Shown here: positions 57,740 to 64,000 of the stretch, piece by piece
Position numbering within the stretch: the stretch's first letter is position 1
Layout: each line of letters opens with the position of its first letter
Translations under genes and position numbers: made by a program
Notes under the pieces: generated by a model
Told to the model about the DNA's origin: nothing
What the model saw: only the letters and a program-made list of their open reading frames with translations
Database searches by the model: none
Assembly: GCF_021173675.1 (NCBI RefSeq)
Contig: NZ_JAIHON010000017.1
Span: 118,426 to 182,425, forward strand
Direction: 5' to 3'
From: Streptomyces lincolnensis
Lineage (GTDB): Bacteria > Actinomycetota > Actinomycetes > Streptomycetales > Streptomycetaceae
DNA length: 64,000 nucleotides

Positions 57740-59941
57740 ATGCCCCGCTTCAGCATCATCGTGCCGTCCCATGGGGTCGTGGGGCGGCTGTCCCTGGCGC
57801 TGGACTCGGTCCTCGCCCAGTCCTTCGGCGACTTCGAGCTGATCCCGGTCTGCGACGGCCCTCGGTCCCCGGCCGCGGACGTCGTCGCCGGGTACGTCCG
57901 CCGGGACTCCCGGGTGGCCCCGGTGCACTCGCCGCCGTCGGCGGGACCGGCCGGGGCGCGGAACACCGGGATGCGGGCGGCGACCGGGGCGTATCTGCTG
58001 TTCCTCGACGGTGACGACGTCCTCGTGCCGGGAGCGCTGGCGGAGCTGGCCGCGCGGCTGGAGACGACCGGGGGCGTCGACGTGCTGCACTTCGAGCACG
58101 AGCGGACCCCGTGGTGGGAGGGCGAGCCCACCAACCCGGCCGCGCAGGTCCTCGCGAGGACACCGAAGGGCGCGTTCTCGCCCGAGGAGGCCCCGCACCT
58201 GACCGGCGTCCGGCTGCCCGCCTGGAGCGCCGCCTACCGTCGGGCGTTCGTCGCCGAGCACCGGCTCGCCTTCCCCGACGGCCACTTCACGGACATCGGC
58301 TTCGCCGGCCTGAGCGCGCTGCGCGCCGAGCGGGTCGCGGTGCTGCGCTCGGTCGTCGTACGGCATCTGGTGCGCCGGCAGGGCAGCCGGCTGAACCTGC
58401 CGGGCGAGCACCACGTCGAACTCCTCGACCAGGCGGAGGCGTTGCTGACGCGGGCCGTGGAGGAGGGGCTGTCCGGGGAGCGGTACAAGGAACTGTTCGA
58501 GCAGCTCTTCGCGGCGGTCCTGAAGACGGCCGCGCATCCGCGCCGGCTGCCCTCGCGGCGCCGCGCCTTCTTCCGCCGGGCGAGCCGCCTGTACCGCCTC
58601 CACCGTCCGGCCGGGTACCGGGTGCCGGGCGGCAGCCCGGGTGTTCAGCACCGGCTGCTCGCGTCCGGGGCGTACACCGCCTTCCGGGTACTGCGCGGCG
58701 CCAACCAGCGGGCGGCGAGGGCGATCGCGGCCGTCCCCCGCCCCCGCGGCCTGCGCACCCGCCTCCTCTACCGCCTGCACCTGAGCCGCCCGCTGGATCC
58801 GAACCTCGCCGTGTACTGCGCGTACTGGGGCCGCGGCTACGCCTGCAACCCGGCCGCGATCCACGCCAAGGCCCGCGAACTGGCCCCGCACATCCGCTCG
58901 GTGTTCCTGGTCGAGCCGGGCCAGGCGCACGCCGTGCCCGAGGGCGTCGAGTACGCCGTGATCGGCAGCCGCCGCTCCTGGGAGGTCCTGGCGCGCGCCA
59001 CGTACCTGATCAACAACGCCAACTTCGCGGAGGGCGTGGTCAAGCGCCGCGGCAGCGTGCACCTGCAGACCCAGCACGGCACCCCGCTGAAGAAGATGGG
59101 CGTCGACCAGTCGACGTACCCCGTGGTGGCCGCCGCGACCGGCAGCTTCGCCAAGCTGCTGGGACGCGTGGACCGCTGGGACTACAACCTCTCCTCCAAC
59201 CGCCACTCCACGGAGATGTGGGAGCGCGCCTTCCCCGGCTCGTACGAGCAGGTGGAGTACGGCTATCCGCGCAACGACGTCTTCTGCACGGCGACCGCCG
59301 AGGACGTGGCCCGCGTCCGGCGCGAGCTGGGCGTCCCCGAGGGCAGCACGGCCGTGCTGTACGCCCCCACCCACCGCGACCACCACACCGGCTTCGAGAC
59401 CGCCCTGGACCTGGAGGCGTTCTGCGAGGAGGCCGGCGAGGACGTGGTCGTGCTGCTGCGCGCCCACTACTTCTACGACCGCGGCCTGTCCCGGGCCACC
59501 GGCCGGATCATCGACGTCACCGCGCACCGCTCCTCGGAGGACGTCTGCCTGGCCGCCGACGCGCTGATCACGGACTACTCCTCGATCATGTTCGACTACG
59601 CCAACCTCGACCGCCCGATCGTCGTGTACGCCGACGACTGGGAGGTCTACCGGGAGACCCGGGGCGTCTACTTCGACCTGCTCGCGGCACCGCCGGGACC
59701 GGTGGCCCGCACACCGGAGGAGCTGGCGCGGGTCTTCCGCGACGGCTCCTACCGGGGCCCGGAGTCGGCGGCCGCGCGGGCCGCGTTCCGCACCCGGTTC
59801 TGCGAGTTCGACGACGGGCGGGCCGCCGAGCGGGTCGTGCGGCGGGTGCTGCTGGGCGAGCCGCCCGAGGCGATCCCGCCGGTGATCCCCCTCGCCGAGC
59901 GTGTGCCCGCCCCCGCCGCGACGACCCTCGTAAGGAGCTGA
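57740..59941 (+). CDS. GT2 glycosyltransferase / TagF-like CDP-glycerol transferase fusion, copy 2
   Basis: 733 aa with the same two domains as copy 1. The GT2 part starts FSIIVPSHGVVGRLSLALDS; its first acidic motif is weakened (PVCDGPRSPA instead of a VDD-x-SPD pattern), but LFLDGDDVL is kept. The TagF-like part is the most canonical of the three: LQTQHGTPLKKMG with the His retained, YAPTHRDHH, LLRAHYFYDRG, TDYSSIMFDYANLDRPIV. This copy is therefore the best candidate for active polyol-phosphate polymerase. The start ATG 57740 follows AAAGAGCAG; 193 bp separate it from copy 1, so it may have its own promoter. Confidence 0.9.
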   Translation: MPRFSIIVPSHGVVGRLSLALDSVLAQSFGDFELIPVCDGPRSPAADVVAGYVRRDSRVAPVHSPPSAGPAGARNTGMRAATGAYLLFLDGDDVLVPGALAELAARLETTGGVDVLHFEHERTPWWEGEPTNPAAQVLARTPKGAFSPEEAPHLTGVRLPAWSAAYRRAFVAEHRLAFPDGHFTDIGFAGLSALRAERVAVLRSVVVRHLVRRQGSRLNLPGEHHVELLDQAEALLTRAVEEGLSGERYKELFEQLFAAVLKTAAHPRRLPSRRRAFFRRASRLYRLHRPAGYRVPGGSPGVQHRLLASGAYTAFRVLRGANQRAARAIAAVPRPRGLRTRLLYRLHLSRPLDPNLAVYCAYWGRGYACNPAAIHAKARELAPHIRSVFLVEPGQAHAVPEGVEYAVIGSRRSWEVLARATYLINNANFAEGVVKRRGSVHLQTQHGTPLKKMGVDQSTYPVVAAATGSFAKLLGRVDRWDYNLSSNRHSTEMWERAFPGSYEQVEYGYPRNDVFCTATAEDVARVRRELGVPEGSTAVLYAPTHRDHHTGFETALDLEAFCEEAGEDVVVLLRAHYFYDRGLSRATGRIIDVTAHRSSEDVCLAADALITDYSSIMFDYANLDRPIVVYADDWEVYRETRGVYFDLLAAPPGPVARTPEELARVFRDGSYRGPESAAARAAFRTRFCEFDDGRAAERVVRRVLLGEPPEAIPPVIPLAERVPAPAATTLVRS

Positions 59942-59942
59942 C

Positions 59943-62201
59943 GTGCCCCGCTTCAGCATCATCGTGCCCGTCTTCAGGGTGCAGGGCTTCCTGCGCGAGT
60001 GCCTCGACTCGGTCCTGGAGCAGTCCTACCGGGACATCGAGGTCATCGCCGTGGACGACTGCTCGCCGGACGCCTGCGGCGCGATCCTCGACGAGTACGC
60101 GGCGCGCGACGAGCGGGTGCGGGTGCTGCACCTGCCGGAGAACGTCGGTCTCGGCCGCGCCCGCAACGCCGGGATGCCGCACGCCACGGGCGACTTCCTG
60201 TTCTTCCTCGACAGCGACGACACCCTCACCCCGGGCGCCCTGCGCGCGATGGCCGACCGGCTGGCCGAGACCTCCGACCCGGACGTGCTGGTCTTCGACT
60301 ACGCCCGCACCTACTGGTGGGGCGGCACCCGCCGCAACGTCCTCGCCCACCTGCTCGCCCAGGCCGCCGAGGGCACCTTCACGGCCGCCGAACGCCCCGA
60401 GATCCTCGACCTGCTGATGGTGGTGTGGAACAAGGTCTACCGCCGTGACTTCGTCGAGCGCGAGGGCTTCACCTTCCCGCCGGGCTACTACGAGGACACG
60501 CCCTGGACGTTCCCGGTCATGCTCAGCGCGGAGCGGATCGCCACGCTCGACCGGATCTGCCTGAACTACCGCCAGCGCCGGCAGGGCAACATCCTGACCA
60601 CCACCAGCCGCAGGCACTTCGACATCCACGACCAGTACGAGCGGGTCTTCGCGTTCCTCGACTCCCGCCCCGCGCTCGCGAGCTGGCGCCCGTACCTGCA
60701 CGCCAAGATGGGCGAACACTGCCTGGACATCCTCTCCAAGCCGGACCGGCTGCCCCCGTCCGACAAGGCCGAGTTCTTCCGCCGTACGGCCGAGCTGTTC
60801 CGCGGGCACAGGCCGGACGGTGCCGTCGTCCCGCCCGAACTGCGGGTGCTGGAGGGCGGTTACGCGGCGTACCGGGTCAAGCGGCAGGCGGGGCGGGCCG
60901 GCCGGGAGCTCGCGCGGCGCGCCCGGCAGGCACGCGGGGCGGCCGCGGTACGGGCGGCGCGCGCGGGGTCCGTCCTGGCGGCCCACCGCCCGCTGGACCC
61001 GGACCTCGTCCTGTACGCGGCCTCCTCCCACCGGGGCGTCCTCGGCGACCCGGCCGCGATCCACCGCAAGGCGCGGGAGATCGCGCCGCACCTGCGCGGG
61101 GTGTGGGTGGTGCGGGACGAGGAGGAGGCGGCCACGGCGGGGCTGCTGCCGCCGGACGTCGAGCACGTGCTCCTGGACTCGCCGCGCCACCGCCGGCTGG
61201 CCGCGCGGGCCATGTACTTCGTCAACGACGTCAACTGGCCCGGCGATCTGCCCAAGCGCCCGGGCAGCGTCCACATCCACACCCACCAGGGCACCCCACT
61301 CGCGTACCTGGGCGCCGACCTGCTGGACAAGCCCGGTGCCCGGCTCGGCCTCGACGTGCCGCGGCTGCTGCGGCGCGCCGACCGCTGGGACTACAGCCTG
61401 GTCGCCAACCGGCACTCCGAGCTGGTGTGGGAGCGGGCGTACCCCTGCCACTTCACCTCGGTGCGCACGGGCAGCCCGCGCAACGACGTCCTGGTCGACG
61501 GGGAGCGTGCGGGCGGGACCTCCGAGGGCGGGGCCACGTTCCGGCTGCGGCACGGCATCCCGGCCGGCCACCGGGTCGTGCTGTACGCGCCGGCCCGCCG
61601 CGACTACCGCCGGGGCGGCCATGTCGACCGGTTCGACCCGGCCCGGTTCGCCGAGGACCTGGGCGCGGGCCACACCCTCGTCGTCCGGCTCCACCCCGGC
61701 CTCGCCGCCGGTCCCGCGCGCGGGCTGGGCCTGGCCGAGCTGCACCGGCGCGGGGTCCTGGTCGACGCGACCGACGAACCGCACGTCGAGGACGTGCTGC
61801 TCGCCGCCGACGTGCTGGTCACCGACTACTCCTCCCTGATGTTCGACTACGCCCTGCTGAACCGGCCGATCGTCGTCCACGCCGACGACTGGGGCGCCTA
61901 CGCGGCGAGCCGGGGCGTCTACCTCGACCTCACCGCCGAGCCCCCGGGCCATGTCTCGCGCTCGTACCGGGAACTGGCCTGGCTGTTCGCCTCCGGGACC
62001 TGGCGGGACGAGGAGTCGGCACGCCTGCGGTCCGCCTTCCGGGACCGGTTCTGCGAGTACGACGACGGCCACGCCGCCGAACGCGTCGTACGGACGCTGC
62101 TGCTCGGCGAGGACGGTTGGGTGCCCGGGCCCTCGCCGGCGGAGGAGTCCCCGGCGGTGCCCGCCGCCGCCGACCGTGACCTGCTGACCTCCTCGTCGTG
62201 A
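59943..62201 (+). CDS. GT2 glycosyltransferase / TagF-like CDP-glycerol transferase fusion, copy 3
   Basis: 752 aa. The GT2 part is fully canonical (FSIIVPVFRVQGFLRECLDS, VDDCSPDACGAIL, FFLDSDDTLTPG) and closest to copy 1. In the TagF-like part the catalytic-loop motif reads HTHQGTPLAYLG, with Gln for His and Ala for Lys, while NRHSELVWERAYP, YAPARRDYRRG, VVRLHPGL and TDYSSLMFDYALLNRPIV are kept. The start GTG 59943 is preceded by AAGGAG and follows copy 2 by one base, so they are cotranscribed. Its stop overlaps the next membrane protein gene (GTGA). Altered motifs suggest a changed substrate or an assisting role. Confidence 0.9.
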   Translation: MPRFSIIVPVFRVQGFLRECLDSVLEQSYRDIEVIAVDDCSPDACGAILDEYAARDERVRVLHLPENVGLGRARNAGMPHATGDFLFFLDSDDTLTPGALRAMADRLAETSDPDVLVFDYARTYWWGGTRRNVLAHLLAQAAEGTFTAAERPEILDLLMVVWNKVYRRDFVEREGFTFPPGYYEDTPWTFPVMLSAERIATLDRICLNYRQRRQGNILTTTSRRHFDIHDQYERVFAFLDSRPALASWRPYLHAKMGEHCLDILSKPDRLPPSDKAEFFRRTAELFRGHRPDGAVVPPELRVLEGGYAAYRVKRQAGRAGRELARRARQARGAAAVRAARAGSVLAAHRPLDPDLVLYAASSHRGVLGDPAAIHRKAREIAPHLRGVWVVRDEEEAATAGLLPPDVEHVLLDSPRHRRLAARAMYFVNDVNWPGDLPKRPGSVHIHTHQGTPLAYLGADLLDKPGARLGLDVPRLLRRADRWDYSLVANRHSELVWERAYPCHFTSVRTGSPRNDVLVDGERAGGTSEGGATFRLRHGIPAGHRVVLYAPARRDYRRGGHVDRFDPARFAEDLGAGHTLVVRLHPGLAAGPARGLGLAELHRRGVLVDATDEPHVEDVLLAADVLVTDYSSLMFDYALLNRPIVVHADDWGAYAASRGVYLDLTAEPPGHVSRSYRELAWLFASGTWRDEESARLRSAFRDRFCEYDDGHAAERVVRTLLLGEDGWVPGPSPAEESPAVPAAADRDLLTSSS

Positions 62202-63457
62202 GGCCGCGCACCTGGGTGCTGGTCCTGGCCGCGGTGTTCGCCGTGCTCCAGCTCGCGAACGTCACCGGCCGGGACACCCCCGACACCAAGAACTACCTGT
62301 CGTACGCCCTGAGTCTGCGCGGTGAGGGCAAGCGGGAGGCGGCCGCCGCCACCATCGACTACGCCTGCGCGGGCCGGGCGTCGATCGCGCGCCGCAACCA
62401 GAGCGTCGACGTGATCCGCTTCCACGCCCCGAGCCCCACCCGACGGGTCGAGGAGTCGTGCAGGGCGGCGGAGTGGCGGGGTGTGGAGGCGCGGCTGCGG
62501 GCCGGGCAGACCGGCGGGCACACCGTGCCGTTCATGCCGGAGCGGTTCATGCGGATCTTCGAGGTGCGGCCCGGGTATCCGGCGTTCCTGGTGCCGTTCC
62601 TGACCGCGTTCGGGATGACGTGGGGCGTGTGGGCCGCCGGGGTCGTGATCACGGTCGCGGGCGGGGTCCTGGTGTACCTGATCCTGCGCACGCTGTCCGT
62701 GCCGGTGCCGTTCGCGCTGACCGGCCAGGCGCTGTACTACGTGCTGCCGTGCGGGACGACCGCCATGCGGCCGATGACGGAGGGGCTGCTGCTGGCGGCG
62801 ACACTGGTCGCGGTGTGGGGCTGCGCGCTGGTCCTGCACGCGCACCGGCCGCGGTCCGGGCTCGCGCTGATCGGCGGCTCGCTGCTGGCGCTGTTCTCGG
62901 TCAAGCACTCGCAGGCGCTGTTCCTCGGCCTGTGCCTGGCGGGGGCGGGTGCCGTGCTGCTCGCCCGGCGGCGGGGCGGGCGCGGGGTGGGGGCGATCGT
63001 CGCGGTGGGCCTGGCCGGTGCGCTCGGGACGGTGCTGCTGGCCCGTGCCCTGCGCTACCCGTCGGAGTCGGAGAGCCTCCAGGACCTGCTGACCGCGCAC
63101 TTCACCCGTCCCGACCGGACGCGTCCCTGGCGGGAGTTCCTGCACCTGGAGTTCACCTTCTGGGTGGAGTGGCTGCGCCGCCAGCTCTGGGAGCCGCTGT
63201 TCGTCGCGGCGCTCGCGGCCGGGGCGTGGGGCGCGCTGCGCCGGCCCGTCTTCGGCGCCTTCCTGGTCGCGGCGGCGGGCACGGGGATCCTCACCCAGGC
63301 CGCGCATCCGGACATCACCATCTGGGGCGGTCGGCTGATCGTGCTGGCGTGGCTGCTGCCGGTGGTGGGGGTGCCGCTGCTGCTGGAGCGGGTCGCGCGG
63401 GAGCGGGTCCTCCTGCCGGCCCAGGGACCCCCCGATCGGGCTCACTCGTTGAGGTGA
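62198..63457 (+). CDS. Polytopic membrane protein (GT-C-like), unknown function
   Basis: 419 aa, about nine helices: the first at 5-22 (VLVLAAVFAVLQLANV), others from about 130 onward (AGVVITVAGGVLVYLIL, LLLAATLVAVWGCALVL, GLALIGGSLLALFSVKHSQ). The roughly 100-residue loop after helix 1 contains DTPDTKNYLSYALSLRGEG with an Asp pair near a membrane boundary, as in lipid-linked sugar GT-C transferases, but no named family is certain. The GTG at 62198 overlaps the stop of TagF-like copy 3, so it belongs to the same wall-polymer operon. Confidence 0.8.
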   Translation: MRPRTWVLVLAAVFAVLQLANVTGRDTPDTKNYLSYALSLRGEGKREAAAATIDYACAGRASIARRNQSVDVIRFHAPSPTRRVEESCRAAEWRGVEARLRAGQTGGHTVPFMPERFMRIFEVRPGYPAFLVPFLTAFGMTWGVWAAGVVITVAGGVLVYLILRTLSVPVPFALTGQALYYVLPCGTTAMRPMTEGLLLAATLVAVWGCALVLHAHRPRSGLALIGGSLLALFSVKHSQALFLGLCLAGAGAVLLARRRGGRGVGAIVAVGLAGALGTVLLARALRYPSESESLQDLLTAHFTRPDRTRPWREFLHLEFTFWVEWLRRQLWEPLFVAALAAGAWGALRRPVFGAFLVAAAGTGILTQAAHPDITIWGGRLIVLAWLLPVVGVPLLLERVARERVLLPAQGPPDRAHSLR

Positions 63458-63498
63458 CGTGACGTCATGTCGTTGACCCCCTCGGGAACATACGGCAG

Positions 63499-64000
63499 AT
63501 GCCCTCAACGCTCCTCGTCCGGCGGACCGCGCGCGGTGCGACCGCCCTCCGCGGCGGCCGCCCGTGGCGCCCCACCCCGTACCAGGTCTTCGGCTTCCTG
63601 TTCTGGCTCGTGATGACGCTGGCCTACTGGCGGGTGCCGCTGTGCTGCGACGCCGGCCAGCACGCGGCGGTCGTCGAACGCCTCAAGAGCCATCTGCTCC
63701 GGCCCCGCCACCCGATGGCCGACCTGCCGGGCGCGGGCAGCCCGTACTACTCCCCCTACGCGGTCGCGCAGGGCGTGTTCGCCCGGCTGACCGGGCTGGG
63801 CGGCTGGGAGGTGGTCAAGCTCGCCGGTCCGGTGAACCTGCTCGTCCTGCTGACCGGCCTCGGCCGTTTCGTCCGCGTGCTGACGCCCAGGCAGTGGGCG
63901 CCGGTGCTCGCGCTGGCCGCGATGACGCTGCTGTGGGGGACCGAGCGGGCCTGGTGGAGCGGGTATCTCGGGCTGATGTCGATGACGGGGAACCTGGCGT
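63499..64000 (+). CDS. Polytopic membrane protein, N-terminal fragment
   Basis: The reading frame opens at ATG 63499 (MPSTLLVRRTARGATALRG) and is still open at the window end (167 codons visible). It has a membrane segment near residues 35-50 (FGFLFWLVMTLAYW), a soluble stretch with CCDAGQHAAVVERLKSH, and further hydrophobic segments (NLLVLLTGLG; APVLALAAMTLLWG). The layout resembles its upstream neighbour, so it may be another GT-C-like or polymer-handling protein. It starts 41 bp after the preceding stop. The ribosome site is weak (ACGGCAG). Confidence 0.7.
   Translation, partial: MPSTLLVRRTARGATALRGGRPWRPTPYQVFGFLFWLVMTLAYWRVPLCCDAGQHAAVVERLKSHLLRPRHPMADLPGAGSPYYSPYAVAQGVFARLTGLGGWEVVKLAGPVNLLVLLTGLGRFVRVLTPRQWAPVLALAAMTLLWGTERAWWSGYLGLMSMTGNLA

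Noticed and set aside
55090..58134. 1014-codon antisense frame over the first TagF-like gene
   Set aside because: Shadow frame opposite a gene with clear catalytic motifs.
1..64000. tRNA, rRNA, CRISPR, prophage, insertion sequence or antibiotic biosynthesis cluster
   Set aside because: None was recognised by eye on either strand apart from the tmRNA; no transposase, integrase, polyketide or peptide synthetase motif was seen.

Overview
The window is high-GC actinobacterial chromosome, almost certainly Streptomyces. Codon third positions are strongly G/C. GTG starts and 4-base ATGA/GTGA stop-start overlaps are common. Typical Streptomyces genes are present: a HemD-winged-helix nitrate regulator, paired Ser/Thr kinases of the PkaA/PkaB type, a MatB-type deacetylase/synthase and GT2-TagF fusion proteins. 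From memory the gene order resembles the conserved S. coelicolor core around murA-hup-malic enzyme-ECF sigma-nnaR-mat-smpB-ftsEX-prfB-pkaA; I could not run an alignment. No CRISPR array, prophage, insertion sequence or antibiotic cluster was recognised.

Layout: (1) 1-3.3 kb, a leftward sugar ABC importer followed by the start of a probable beta-N-acetylhexosaminidase, with a DasR-like operator candidate upstream, so an aminosugar uptake operon is likely. (2) 3.4-8.4 kb, housekeeping genes: DUF3039, UPF0301, murA (whose 3' end is tandemly duplicated), HU and NAD-type malic enzyme. (3) 8.7-14.7 kb, a HelD-type RNA polymerase motor, an ECF sigma/ZAS anti-sigma pair, a CGNR regulator and a divergent DUF1772 membrane protein that ends inside a 165-bp tandem repeat. 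(4) 14.7-17.4 kb, nitrate: regulator NnaR and transporter NarK. (5) 17.5-23.1 kb, a mat-like exopolysaccharide locus. (6) 23.2-25.6 kb, a divergent LysR/MFS pair.

(7) 25.9-35.4 kb, a rightward sugar operon: binding protein, two permeases, YicI-type alpha-xylosidase, LacI regulator and a secreted GH3 enzyme. This fits import and breakdown of xylose-capped (xyloglucan-type) oligosaccharides. (8) 35.5-42.8 kb, a small secreted protein, tmRNA with smpB, a C-terminal processing protease, ftsE/ftsX, a class E sortase substrate candidate and prfB. (9) 43-51.1 kb, two membrane Ser/Thr kinases and a divergent giant FHA-FtsK/EccC-like protein with a 27-unit, 13-residue repeat linker and an altered Walker A. 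(10) 51.4-55.1 kb, a third sugar importer whose MalF-type subunit carries a large loop domain. (11) 55.2-64 kb, three tandem GT2-TagF fusion proteins with differing active-site motifs, then two polytopic membrane proteins, probably a cell-wall glycopolymer locus.

Three ABC importers lack an ATPase gene, so they probably share a remote multitasking ATPase (MsiK, known in Streptomyces). A second theme is short repeat elements at gene ends: a dispersed GC-rich element at three loci (14.2, 42.8, 51.2 kb), two tandem duplications (murA 3' end; DUF1772/nnaR interval), an element encoding the N-terminus of one permease, and a palindromic element encoding the C-terminus of another. None of these is individually a new system, but the altered TagF active sites, the FHA-FtsK repeat protein and the gene-end elements are the parts most worth following up.
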